NCBI RefSeq assembly: GCF_030818955.1
Contig: NZ_JAUTBF010000001.1
Location: 1,984,001 to 2,048,000 of the forward strand
Direction of reading: 5' to 3'
DNA: 64,000 bases
Source: Microbacterium trichothecenolyticum
Lineage (GTDB): Bacteria; Actinomycetota; Actinomycetes; Actinomycetales; Microbacteriaceae
How positions within the stretch are numbered: position 1 is the stretch's first letter; every line of letters begins with the position of its first letter. Made by a program: the position numbers and the translations under genes. Positions 1 through 8,447 of the stretch are shown here, in pieces. A model generated the notes under the pieces. It saw nothing but the letters and a program-made list of their open reading frames with translations. It did not search any database and was not told the origin of the DNA.

Positions 1-295
1 CGATGAACGGCGCCTGCTCTGCGATCCACCACATCGGGGTGTCGGCGGCTCCGCGCGCGGCCGACGCGTGCTTCTGCAGCTTCTCGACCGACGCGGCGAG
101 CGCCTGCCGGTCATCGGAGCCGAAATCGCCCTGCAATTGCGAGACGACCGGGACCGCGGCTCGCAATTCCTTCTGAGCGATGAATGCACCGATCGCCACT
201 GAGGCAGCGAGGGCGATCACCATCGCGACCACCGCGCCGAGCGCGATCCACGCAATTTTCGTGGGGTTCATCTGGCGGAGGAATATACGCGACAT
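1..295 (-). CDS. DUF4012 domain protein, N-terminal part (runs off the window)
   Basis: About 98 residues are visible on the minus strand and the frame stays open to base 1. A basic N-terminus (MSRIFLRQMNPTK) is followed by one hydrophobic segment at about residues 14-35, so the protein is probably anchored in the membrane with the rest outside. The following stretch ends in MWWIAEQAPFI, which resembles the start of the DUF4012 domain found in actinobacterial exopolysaccharide clusters. An internal ATG at 271 is an alternative start; neither has a clear ribosome binding site. It is divergent from the plus-strand exopolysaccharide genes, which supports a cell-surface polysaccharide role. The biochemical function of DUF4012 is not known to me, and the family call rests on a short fragment. 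Confidence 0.6.
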   Translation of the reverse strand, partial: MSRIFLRQMNPTKIAWIALGAVVAMVIALAASVAIGAFIAQKELRAAVPVVSQLQGDFGSDDRQALAASVEKLQKHASAARGAADTPMWWIAEQAPFI

Positions 296-458
296 GTCAT
301 TCCGATCACGCCGAGAATCAGGCCTCCGGCGTCGTCCGCGACGGGGATCGTCGCGCGAATGGGTATGCTACCGGAATCGGATGCAAAGGCAGCTGGTCGC
401 GTGCTGTGCGACGTCGCCGGGGGTGCATTCGAAAGTGCCACAGAAAGACAGGAGACGC

Positions 459-1619
459 GTGGGACATCGCCGCACGCCTTCCGTCGCGATCATCGGTACG
501 CGGGGATACCCGAGTTACTACGGGGGCTTCGAGACGGCTGTGCGCCGTCTCGCTCCGTATCTGGTCGAGCACGGTTGGGATGTGTCGGTGTACGGGCGTC
601 CCGGTGCCGTCGAGTCTGACGATCCCGAACGCGATTCGCGCGTTCTCTCCCGCCTGACCAGAGGCATCGACTCCCGCGCCCTGAGCACGTTGTCGTACGG
701 CTTCACGTCCACGTTCGACGCGGCGCGACGCCGCCCCGACGTGGCGCTCATCATGAACGTCGCGAACGGTTTCTGGCTCCCGATGCTGCGAGCTCGTGGC
801 ATCCCGACCGTCGTGAACGTCGACGGCCTCGAGTGGGAACGCGAGAAGTGGAGCGCGCTGGGCAAGGCGGTGTTCCGCGCGGGCGCCCAGGTCACCGCGA
901 AATGGTCGACCGAGCGGGTCGTCGACGCGCGGACGATCGGCGACGCCTGGCAGAGCCGCTTCGGCGTCGGTGGCGAGTTCATCCCGTACGGCGCCGACGT
1001 GCCCCCGCCGCTCCCGGTCGAGCCCGGGTTCGCGCATCGGGGGTACTCGCTCATCGTCGCGCGCTTCGTGCCGGAGAACACCGTCGGAGCCTTCTTCGAC
1101 GCTGCCGAACGACTGGCCACGACTCACGACGTCATCGCGGTCGGTTCGGCCGGCTACGGCGGCGATCTCGACGAGCGCGCCGCGGCCCTCGACGCGCGCG
1201 TGCCCCGCTTCCACTGGCTCGGTCACGTGCACGATGACAACCGCTTGAACAGTCTGTGGCAGCACGCCGGTGCGTACTTTCACGGGCACAGTGTCGGAGG
1301 CACGAACCCCGCCCTGGTGCAGGCCATGGCCGCGGGAGCTCCCATCGTCGCGCGCGACACCGTTCACACCCGTGAGGTTCTCGGGGCGGACGCGGGCATC
1401 TTTACCGGTCCTGCCCCCGCAGACATCGAGTCGGCACTGCGGGGTCTGCTGGCCGACCCGGGGCGTCAGCAGCAGCTGAGCGAAGCGGCGGTACGGCGTG
1501 CACGGGACGCCTACTCGTGGGAGAGCGTCAATGCCGCGTACGAGCGGCTGTTGCGGGCCCAGTTGCCGTCCGTCGACGGCGCGGGTACCGCGGAGGCACC
1601 GCGGGAACGGGAACGCTGA
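459..1619 (+). CDS. DUF1972-type glycosyltransferase (GT4/rhamnosyltransferase-like)
   Basis: This 386-residue protein is a cytoplasmic glycosyltransferase that probably adds a sugar (rhamnose-type in characterised relatives) to a lipid-linked exopolysaccharide repeat. The N-terminus carries IIGTRGYPSYYGGFET (residues 11-26), the hallmark of the DUF1972 family, then VDGLEWEREKW (121-131), and the GT4 donor-binding half has ARFVPENT (201-208) and HGHSVGGTNPALVQAMA (275-291). I chose GTG 459 because GGAG lies 5 bases upstream and the conserved motif begins right after it. The acyltransferase gene begins 4 bases after the stop, so the genes are probably cotranscribed. The donor and acceptor sugars cannot be read from the sequence. 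Confidence 0.88.
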   Translation: MGHRRTPSVAIIGTRGYPSYYGGFETAVRRLAPYLVEHGWDVSVYGRPGAVESDDPERDSRVLSRLTRGIDSRALSTLSYGFTSTFDAARRRPDVALIMNVANGFWLPMLRARGIPTVVNVDGLEWEREKWSALGKAVFRAGAQVTAKWSTERVVDARTIGDAWQSRFGVGGEFIPYGADVPPPLPVEPGFAHRGYSLIVARFVPENTVGAFFDAAERLATTHDVIAVGSAGYGGDLDERAAALDARVPRFHWLGHVHDDNRLNSLWQHAGAYFHGHSVGGTNPALVQAMAAGAPIVARDTVHTREVLGADAGIFTGPAPADIESALRGLLADPGRQQQLSEAAVRRARDAYSWESVNAAYERLLRAQLPSVDGAGTAEAPRERER

Positions 1620-1623
1620 CCTC

Positions 1624-2325
1624 ATGGGCATCGCCGGGAAGATCATCCACGACCAGCGCGAGCGTCTGCGCGAGGCCGGCAGCGACCGGTGGCGCATCGT
1701 GAGCGCGCAACTGGCGGCGAAGGTCGGCCCGATGGCTGTGCGGGGTGCCCTTCTCTCGCCCCGGTTGGGCTCCGTGCACGGCCTCCCCCTCATCGGGCGC
1801 GGTGTTCGGGTGCGAAATGCGCACCTCGTGCACGCCGGATCCGATCTGATCGTCGAGGACTTCGCGGAGATTCAAGGCCTCAGCCGCGACGGCATCCGTT
1901 TCGGCGACAAGGTGTCGATCGGCGCGGGCACCCTCATTCGCCCGAGCAGCTACTACTCGCGCGCCATCGGGGTGGGCCTGGTCATGGGCGACGGAAGCAG
2001 CCTGTCACCCGGGTGCTACATCGGGTGCTCCGGGGGCGTGACGATCGGCGAGAAGACGATGCTCGGCCCGGGCGTGCGGGTCTTCGCCGAAGATCACGTG
2101 ATGACCGACCCCTCGGTCGACGTGAAGTCCCAGGGCGTCGAGTGGTCTCCGATCACGATCGGCTCCGGCTGCTGGATCGCGAGCGGAGTGACCATCACCT
2201 CCGGGGTGACGATCGGTGACGGTGTCGTCGTGGCCGCCGGCGCGGTGGTGACGCGCGACGTGCCCGCCGGTGCCGTCTACGGCGGCATCCCCGCCCGGGA
2301 GCTGAAGTCGCGGAGCACGTCGTGA
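1624..2325 (+). CDS. Left-handed beta-helix (hexapeptide repeat) acyltransferase
   Basis: This 233-residue protein is probably an O-acetyltransferase that decorates the exopolysaccharide or its precursors using acetyl-CoA. Imperfect hexapeptide repeats of the [IV]-G-x-x-x-x type run from about residue 58 to 215. The EDH triplet at 156-158 supplies the histidine usual for catalysis in WbbJ/CysE-like enzymes. The C-terminus has the typical closing segment VPAGAVYGGIPAREL. The stop overlaps the next glycosyltransferase start by 4 bases (GTGA), indicating translational coupling. The acceptor is unknown; a serine acetyltransferase role is unlikely in this context. Confidence 0.85.
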   Translation: MGIAGKIIHDQRERLREAGSDRWRIVSAQLAAKVGPMAVRGALLSPRLGSVHGLPLIGRGVRVRNAHLVHAGSDLIVEDFAEIQGLSRDGIRFGDKVSIGAGTLIRPSSYYSRAIGVGLVMGDGSSLSPGCYIGCSGGVTIGEKTMLGPGVRVFAEDHVMTDPSVDVKSQGVEWSPITIGSGCWIASGVTITSGVTIGDGVVVAAGAVVTRDVPAGAVYGGIPARELKSRSTS

Positions 2326-3419
2326 GCCGCCGCCGGCGATGCATCGTCGTGCATCCCTCCGACGAGATGTACGGCGCGGATCGCGTACTGCTCGAGGTCC
2401 TGCGCACCTGCCCGTCCGATGTCGAGGTGGAAGTGTGGCTTCCGACCGACGTCGATTACCCCGAGCGCCAGCTCTCGCGGGCGCTTCAGGATGCCGGGAT
2501 CCCGGTGCGCCGGCTCGCGTTGCCGATCATGCGCCGGGCGTACCTGCGCCCCGCCCGTCTGCCCGGTCTCGCCTGGCGCACGGTGATCACGAGTGCACGC
2601 CTGCTCGCGGCTCGACCGAGCCTGGTGTACCTGAACACCGCGGCCGCGGCTCTCGCGGCGCCGGGCGCCCGTCTCTCGGGCGCGCGCGTCGTGCTGCACC
2701 TTCATGAGCACATCGACGAACGTTCGCGCGCCGTGCTTCCCTTCCTGCGACTCGCCGACCGCATCATCGCGGTGAGTTCCGCCGTCGCCGACGTGCTCCC
2801 CGCGGCCCTGCGGGGCCGCACCCACGTGGTCAACAACGGTTTCGACTCCGCGCCGGCGACGCCCCTGCCCTCGTTCGAGGGCGGCATCCGCGTGGTCATC
2901 GCCAGCCGGTGGAACGCCTGGAAGGGCCACCGGGTGCTGCTGACGGCCTGGAACGCCACGGCGCGCACCGACCTGCGGCTCACGATCCTGGGAGACCGGC
3001 CGCCGAGCGGGGAGGCGGTGGACGTGCCCGCACTCGTCGCGGAATCTCCCCGAGCGGACACGATCACGGTGGTCGGTCCGACCTCCGACGTGCGGGCACA
3101 TCTCGACGCGGCGCACGTCGTCGTCGTCCCCAGCATCCAGCCCGACCCCTTGCCCACGATCGCGATCGAGACGCTGGGCGCGGGCCGGGCCCTGCTGGCG
3201 AGCGACGGCGGAGGCCTCCGTGAGATCGCCGGCGACAGTCAGCTGCTCGTCGCCCCCGGCGATGTGCGGGCATGGACAGACGCCCTCGACGGGCTCGACG
3301 AGCACGCGCTCCGTCGGGCTGCGAGCACCGCGCGCGACAGATTCGACCGGCTCTTCTCGCGCGACACCTTCGACCGCCGCATCGGGGAAGAACTCTGGAA
3401 TGGGGCATCCCGATCGTGA
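2322..3419 (+). CDS. Glycosyltransferase family 4 (GT-B fold)
   Basis: This 365-residue protein is a second exopolysaccharide glycosyltransferase. Near the start SDEMYGADRVLLEVL matches the acceptor-side helix of GT4 enzymes (G-A-D/E-R). The centre has VVIASRWNAWKGHRVLL, the nucleotide-sugar half (R-x4-KG). The donor site is represented by VVVPSIQPDPLPTIAIETLGAGR, with the E-x7-E spacing reduced to a single clear Glu. The GTG start overlaps the acyltransferase stop (GTGA), and its own stop overlaps the polymerase start in the same way. Specificity cannot be assigned. Confidence 0.83.
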   Translation: MSRRRRCIVVHPSDEMYGADRVLLEVLRTCPSDVEVEVWLPTDVDYPERQLSRALQDAGIPVRRLALPIMRRAYLRPARLPGLAWRTVITSARLLAARPSLVYLNTAAAALAAPGARLSGARVVLHLHEHIDERSRAVLPFLRLADRIIAVSSAVADVLPAALRGRTHVVNNGFDSAPATPLPSFEGGIRVVIASRWNAWKGHRVLLTAWNATARTDLRLTILGDRPPSGEAVDVPALVAESPRADTITVVGPTSDVRAHLDAAHVVVVPSIQPDPLPTIAIETLGAGRALLASDGGGLREIAGDSQLLVAPGDVRAWTDALDGLDEHALRRAASTARDRFDRLFSRDTFDRRIGEELWNGASRS

Positions 3420-4787
3420 CGTTCTCTCCCGCCAGGGCCTACGCCCGCCCGCCCCTCTCCGCCCGGACGCGTCTGCTGACGCTCGTGCTCATCGCCGCGG
3501 TCGTCGCGAGCTCGTTCCTCGGCCGCTACGACGCCGAGATCGCCGGCTTCCGTGTTCGCATCGAGCAGGTGGTCCCGCTGGCTCTCGCGGCCTGGATGCT
3601 GGTACACCCGGCGCTGCGGCGGGCATTCCTGCGCGCGCTGCGGCACCCCGTGCCGCTCGTGTACGCCGCCTTCGTCGTGTGGAACATCGTCGCGACGCTC
3701 GTCTTCTCGCCGAGCCTGACGTGGAGCGCGTCGATCGTCATCTGGCTGTTCATCGACCTGCTGCTGCTGGTGTCGATGATGGCGATCGCCGAGGGGGCGG
3801 ATCTGGCTGAGCGGCTGGGACGGCTCTCGGTCATGCCCTGGGCGCTCGTGGGCTTCGCCGCGTACGTCGTGGCGAACCTGACCCGCGGTCAGGTGGCCCT
3901 CGGCACCGATTTCGACTACCTCTACGAGGTGTATGTCGCACGGGTGAGCGCCATCGAGGCGAACATCTACGCCTCGATCCTCGTCTTCTGGACGCTGCTG
4001 GCCATCACGCGCCGAGGGATCGGGCGCTGGGAGACCGCGGCCATCGCCGTGGCCGTCCCGCTGGGACTGGTCGCCTCGCAGACGCGGACCGCGGTGTTCA
4101 GTCTCGTGCTGGGCCTCGGCGTCTTCGGCATCTTCACGCTCTTGTCGCGCCGGTCCTCGTGGCGCGAGCGTCTTACCCGCGTCCTCCCCTCGGCGGTGCT
4201 CGTCGGCACCCTCGTGGTGACCTACGTGATCGTCGCCGCTCTCGGCGGCACGGCCCCGGCGGATCGCACGCTTCCCGCGACGGCGAGTCCTTCGGCATCC
4301 GTCTCGACGACGGCCGACCCCTCGCCGGCCCCCACCCGCGAGCCCGATCCGACCAATCCCGAGCAGCAGAACAAGATCGGCGATGTCGACTTCCAGGGCG
4401 GCACGATCGCGTTCCGTGTCGAGGTTGCGCGGCTTGCGGCCGAAGAGATGCACGGCGCCAATCTGTGGTTCGGCAACGGGCACGAACACGTTCGGACTCC
4501 GCCACGACCAACCGGGCACGCCGGGCATCAGCGGGCACATCATCATGCTGCCCGTGCAGGTGCTCTACGACGCGGGGATCGTGGGACTCGCTCTGCTGAT
4601 CACCCTCTTCGTCGCCGTGTTCGTCGGCGTGCCCCGGCAGCGCAAGCCCGTCGCAGCGGGGCTCCTGGCCTCGTACCTGCTGTCGGCGACGCTGACGAGC
4701 ATGTTCTGGTTCGCGATCACCTGGATCCTCATCGCGGTCCTGCTGCGCCCCCTCGCGGACGACGAGCGTGACCTCCCCCGCCCCTGA
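3416..4787 (+). pseudogene. O-antigen polymerase/ligase family membrane protein, frameshifted
   Basis: About ten hydrophobic segments and a large extracytoplasmic loop identify a Wzy/WaaL-type polymerase or ligase that would join exopolysaccharide repeats outside the membrane. The loop (about residues 275-320) is rich in Pro, Ser and Thr. After NLWFGNG the first frame loses similarity and hydrophobicity, ending at 4771, while the +2 frame continues as TNTFGLRHDQPGTPGISGH followed by two membrane segments and a stop at 4787. One extra G in the run at 4478-4480 explains this: GGC-AAC-GGC-ACG would restore one frame. Start GTG 3416 overlaps the previous stop. The flippase gene begins 20 bases before 4787, as expected of an intact operon. 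Sequencing error or a real mutation are both possible. Confidence 0.75.
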
Positions 4788-5997
4788 GCCGCCCCGGCCG
4801 CACCGGGCTCGCAGTGTCGCCCTCCTCACGGCCGTCTCGGCCCTGTCGGCGGTCTCCCCCCTCATCGCGCTTCCCCTGATCACGCGTGCCGCCGGCCCCG
4901 ACGGCTTCGCCGAGATCGCCATCGGACAGGCTCTGGGCACCCTCGCCGCCACGGTCATCACCTTCGGCTGGGCCGTACGGGGTCCGGTCGAGGTCGCCCG
5001 TTCGGCGGACCCGGCTCGCGTGTTCCGCGCCAGCATCGCGGTTCGGGGCGCCAACAGCCTCGTCGCGCTCCCCCTGGTCGCCCTCGTGGCGGCTCTGGCG
5101 AGCCACGCCGATGACCACGCCCTCGCGATCGTATCGGCGCTGGCCTTCTCGTTGCAGGGTCTCTCCCTGAGCTGGTACGCCGTCGGCGTCGGCCGGCCGC
5201 TGCTGTCGCTGGTGTTCGATGCGGCGCCTCGCATCGTACTCAACCTCGCCGGAGCCGTCGCTGCCCTTCTGACCGGCATCCCTCTGCTCTACCCCGCTCT
5301 GCTGCTGGTCGGCACGCTGGCGGCGTTTCTCGTCGCGACCTGGCTCCTGGGGCTACGCGAGCGCTTCTCACCCCGCGCGGCGCTGCGCGATGCGCGTGCG
5401 GCGTACGCCGGCGGCTGGCGCACGGCACTGGCCGCCGCGCTGCTCACCTTCTCGGAGACGGCACCGCTGTCGACATTGGGCGTGGCGACCTCGCCCGCGG
5501 CCATCGGCTTCGCCCCGTTCGACCGGGTGTTGAAGTACGGGTACATCGGCGTCTACATGATCACGGGCTCGTTCCAGGGCTGGGTGTCGTCGGCCCCCGG
5601 CGACGCCGGCCTGCGGCGGATGCGGCGTGCCCTCGGCATCCACGCCCTGCTCGCGCTCGTGCTGGGCACCGGCTTCGCCCTCGTGGTGCCCTGGGCGACG
5701 CCCATCGTCTTGGGGCCCGGATTCGACATCGGCCCGCTCACCGCGCTTCTCGGAGCCGTGGCCCTCGCCGCCATGACGATGGCCACGGCCCTCGGGATGT
5801 GCGTCGTGCTGCCCTCCGGCCGCGATGGCGCCTACCTGGTGGCGGTGTGCGTCGGCGCCCTGCTCGTCGTGCCCGCCGTCCTCATCGGCGCCGCGGCGCT
5901 GGGCGTCGCGGGAGCGGCGGCCGGCGTGGCGGTGGTGCAGCTGGCGGTGCTCGGCGTCCTCGGGCTCACCGCGGTGCGCATCCTGCGCGGGCGCTGA
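4768..5997 (+). CDS. Polysaccharide flippase (Wzx/MATE-like membrane protein)
   Basis: This 409-residue protein is hydrophobic throughout, with about 12 membrane segments in the pattern of Wzx/polysaccharide biosynthesis exporters, which flip undecaprenyl-linked repeats to the outer face. The N-terminal ALSAVSPLIALPLITRAAGP and FAEIAIGQALG resemble the first two helices of that family (L-I-x-R-x-L-G-P-E-x-F-G). It begins at GTG 4768, inside the last 20 bases of the polymerase. This layout, two glycosyltransferases, acyltransferase, polymerase and flippase, is a Wzx/Wzy-dependent pathway. A hairpin follows at 6007-6034. Confidence 0.8.
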   Translation: MTSPAPEPPRPHRARSVALLTAVSALSAVSPLIALPLITRAAGPDGFAEIAIGQALGTLAATVITFGWAVRGPVEVARSADPARVFRASIAVRGANSLVALPLVALVAALASHADDHALAIVSALAFSLQGLSLSWYAVGVGRPLLSLVFDAAPRIVLNLAGAVAALLTGIPLLYPALLLVGTLAAFLVATWLLGLRERFSPRAALRDARAAYAGGWRTALAAALLTFSETAPLSTLGVATSPAAIGFAPFDRVLKYGYIGVYMITGSFQGWVSSAPGDAGLRRMRRALGIHALLALVLGTGFALVVPWATPIVLGPGFDIGPLTALLGAVALAAMTMATALGMCVVLPSGRDGAYLVAVCVGALLVVPAVLIGAAALGVAGAAAGVAVVQLAVLGVLGLTAVRILRGR

Positions 5998-6006
5998 ACC
6001 GCCGCC

Positions 6007-6034
6007 TCGGCGACCGCCCTCGCGGTCGAGCCGA
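6007..6034. terminator. Bidirectional hairpin between convergent genes
   Basis: GACCGC (6012-6017) pairs with GCGGTC (6022-6027) across a CCTC loop. The stem is extended by TCGGC and GCCGA with a two-base bulge. It sits between the flippase (plus) and the membrane protein (minus) and could stop both transcripts. No T-tract follows. Confidence 0.45.
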
Positions 6035-6051
6035 CGAGGAGCTCGGCAGCG

Positions 6052-6891
6052 TCAGGCCAGCACGTACCCGGCCACCGAGAGGGCCACCCACACTGCGGTG
6101 AAGACGGTTCCCATCAGGACGGGTCCCCAGAAGCGGCCAGACAGCCCCACGAAGACGGATGCCGCGATCCCCAGCCCCACCAGGAGGGCCACCGGCATGC
6201 CCGAGACCGTTCCCGCGAACACGATCGGGATGACGGCGAAGGCCACCGCGGCGACCGCGGCGGCCACGACGCGGGCGTTGTTCGCAGACAGAAGCGTGCG
6301 GGCGTACGAGAGGGCGGCCGGGTAGACGAACCCGATCGCGAACACGGTGAGCAGGACCACGACGACGAACGGCGCGGCGACACCGAGCAGGAGCCACCGC
6401 GGGGACAGGGCGGCCAAGGCGGGCCAACCGACAGAGCCCGCCGCGACGCCGGCGACGAAGGGCAGCACCGCTCCCAGCACGAGGGCCCACAGCACGTCGA
6501 GACCGCGCAGGCGCAAGAAGCCGGCCGGGCGCGCGCGGGCGATGAGGCCGAGCCCCGTGCCGCCCACGACAATGGATGCCAGCACGCTGCCGACACTGCG
6601 ACCGGCGGCGCCGTCGAACGCAACGCCGGCGAGGAGTCCCACCACGACGGCCACGACGAGTGCGGCCGCGGCAGCGACGAGGGGCTTCCACGTGCCGATG
6701 AAGCCGCCGACGCGGGCCTGGGTCGCGCGAGTCGAGGTCCGCTCCTCGCGTGTCGACCGCGCGGAAGGGCTGGGCTCGGCCGGGTCGGAGCCGATGGCCA
6801 GGTCGTCGATCCGAACGGTCGAGGGGCGGGCGCTCTCGGTCCGCGCCTCGCGACGGGAGCGTCGGCTCGGCTCGACGGGGTTGTCACTCAC
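6052..6891 (-). CDS. Uncharacterised multi-pass membrane protein
   Basis: This 279-residue protein has a charged, Arg/Ser-rich cytoplasmic N-terminus (about residues 1-65) followed by about seven hydrophobic helices (68-278). I recognise no family with a known activity. Start GTG 6891 is supported by a TAAGCT box exactly 6 bases upstream, which suggests a leaderless transcript. It lies downstream of tuf on the same strand but behind a strong terminator, so it is probably an independent unit. A transport or sensing role would be a guess. Confidence 0.72.
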   Translation of the reverse strand: MSDNPVEPSRRSRREARTESARPSTVRIDDLAIGSDPAEPSPSARSTREERTSTRATQARVGGFIGTWKPLVAAAAALVVAVVVGLLAGVAFDGAAGRSVGSVLASIVVGGTGLGLIARARPAGFLRLRGLDVLWALVLGAVLPFVAGVAAGSVGWPALAALSPRWLLLGVAAPFVVVVLLTVFAIGFVYPAALSYARTLLSANNARVVAAAVAAVAFAVIPIVFAGTVSGMPVALLVGLGIAASVFVGLSGRFWGPVLMGTVFTAVWVALSVAGYVLA

Positions 6892-6897
6892 CCGTTC

Positions 6898-6903
6898 AGC
6901 TTA
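6898..6903 (-). promoter_or_regulatory. -10 box TAAGCT of a probable leaderless promoter
   Basis: On the minus strand TAAGCT is followed by 6 bases (GAACGG) and then GTG 6891, the spacing expected when transcription starts at the start codon. No clear -35 is visible. Confidence 0.5.
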
Positions 6904-7045
6904 CGGGTTTCACCCGCGTAGCCCGCGTGCCGCGAGCTCCGGCTTGCCTCACAGCCCGCGCTGATCGCTGCGGCCCACCCGCTCTGCACCGGGCGGCAGG
7001 CTCACGGCGCATGCCCGGCGTCGAAGCATCCGCGGGAACGACAAA

Positions 7046-7067
7046 GGCCGGGCCCGAAGGCCCGGCC
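7046..7067 (-). terminator. tuf terminator hairpin
   Basis: A perfect 9-bp GC stem GGCCGGGCC / GGCCCGGCC with a CGAA loop lies 25 bases beyond the tuf stop. On the minus strand it is followed by TTTGTCGTT, a weak T-rich tail. It is a standard intrinsic terminator. Confidence 0.88.
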
Positions 7068-7092
7068 CGTGCCGAGTGGAGTCTGGAGAGAC

Positions 7093-8286
7093 TTACTTGA
7101 GGATCTTGGTGACGGTACCGGCACCGACGGTGCGGCCACCCTCACGGATCGCGTAGCCGAGGCCCTCTTCCATGGCGATCGGCTGGATGAGCTCGACCGA
7201 CATCTCGGTGGTGTCACCGGGCATGACCATCTCGGTGCCCTCGGGCAGCGTGATGACGCCGGTCACGTCCGTGGTACGGAAGTAGAACTGCGGGCGGTAG
7301 TTGGTGAAGAACGGGTTGTGGCGGCCGCCCTCTTCCTTGGACAGGATGTACGCCGTGCCCTCGAAGTTGGTGTGGGGGGTGACCGAACCGGGCTTCACGA
7401 CGACCTGACCGCGCTCGACGTCGTCACGCTTGGTGCCGCGCAGGAGCAGACCACAGTTCTCGCCGGCCCAGGCCTCGTCGAGCTGCTTGTGGAACATCTC
7501 GATACCCGTGACCGTGGTCTTCTGCGTCGGGCGGATGCCGACGATCTCGACCTCGGAGTTGATCGCGAGGGTACCGCGCTCGGCGCGGCCCGTGACGACC
7601 GTGCCACGACCGGTGATCGTGAAGACGTCCTCGATGGGCATGAGGAAGGGCTTGTCCTTGTCACGCACCGGGTCGGGGATCGACTCGTCGACGGCCTCCA
7701 TGAGCTCGACGATCGAGTTGACCCACTGCTCGTCACCTTCGAGAGCCTTGAGGCCCGAGACGCGCACGACGGGGGCGTTGTCGCCGTCGAAGTCCTGCGA
7801 CGAAAGGAGCTCGCGAACCTCGAGCTCGACGAGCTCCAGGATCTCCTCGTCGTCGACCATGTCGCTCTTGTTCAGCGCGACGAGCAGGTAGGGCACGCCG
7901 ACCTGCTTGGCGAGCAGGACGTGCTCACGGGTCTGCGCCATCGGGCCGTCGGTGGCGGCGACCACGAGGATCGCGCCGTCCATCTGAGCGGCACCGGTGA
8001 TCATGTTCTTGATGTAGTCGGCGTGACCGGGGGCGTCGACGTGAGCGTAGTGACGCTTGGGGGTCTCGTACTCGACGTGCGAGATGTTGATCGTGATACC
8101 GCGCTGACGCTCTTCCGGCGCGGAGTCGATCGACGCGAAGTCACGCTGAACGTTGGTGGCCGACGGGAACTTGTCGGCGAGCACCTTCGAGATGGCAGCG
8201 GTGAGCGTGGTCTTGCCGTGGTCGACGTGACCGATCGTTCCGATGTTCACGTGCGGCTTGGTCCGCTCGAACTTGGCCTTAGCCAC
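7093..8286 (-). CDS. tuf: Elongation factor Tu
   Basis: This full-length 397-residue GTPase delivers aminoacyl-tRNA to the ribosome. G1 GHVDHGKT is at residues 19-26, G3 DAPGH at 84-88 and G4 NKSD at 139-142 (Ser in place of the Cys of many orthologues, a common variant). Domains II and III follow with the usual [14 protein letters not shown] and [13 protein letters not shown] motifs. Start GTG 8286 has GAGGAGG 8 bases upstream. It is the last gene of the str cluster, separated from fusA by 161 bases containing a hairpin, so it may have its own promoter. It ends before a strong terminator at 7046-7067. Confidence 0.99.
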   Translation of the reverse strand: MAKAKFERTKPHVNIGTIGHVDHGKTTLTAAISKVLADKFPSATNVQRDFASIDSAPEERQRGITINISHVEYETPKRHYAHVDAPGHADYIKNMITGAAQMDGAILVVAATDGPMAQTREHVLLAKQVGVPYLLVALNKSDMVDDEEILELVELEVRELLSSQDFDGDNAPVVRVSGLKALEGDEQWVNSIVELMEAVDESIPDPVRDKDKPFLMPIEDVFTITGRGTVVTGRAERGTLAINSEVEIVGIRPTQKTTVTGIEMFHKQLDEAWAGENCGLLLRGTKRDDVERGQVVVKPGSVTPHTNFEGTAYILSKEEGGRHNPFFTNYRPQFYFRTTDVTGVITLPEGTEMVMPGDTTEMSVELIQPIAMEEGLGYAIREGGRTVGAGTVTKILK

Positions 8287-8393
8287 TGGGTCCTCCTCAG
8301 GACGTTGGTTGCGAGATCTCGGGCGCTGGATTGCGACCGGTTCTTCGCGGGGATGGTTCTCAGGTTACTAGAGAGTCGGTATTCAGTTTGAGC

Positions 8394-8435
8394 GGATGCC
8401 GGGAACCTGAGCAGAACCCGGGGCTCCCGGCATCC
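8394..8435 (-). terminator. fusA-tuf intergenic hairpin built from an inverted GGATGCC pair
   Basis: GGATGCCGGGA (8394-8404) and TCCCGGCATCC (8425-8435) are perfect 11-base inverted arms with a 20-base loop, starting 13 bases after the fusA stop. It would terminate or attenuate read-through from fusA into tuf. No T-tract follows. The arms carry the heptamer that is repeated across the window. Confidence 0.6.
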
Positions 8436-8447
8436 GTGAGGGCGGTG

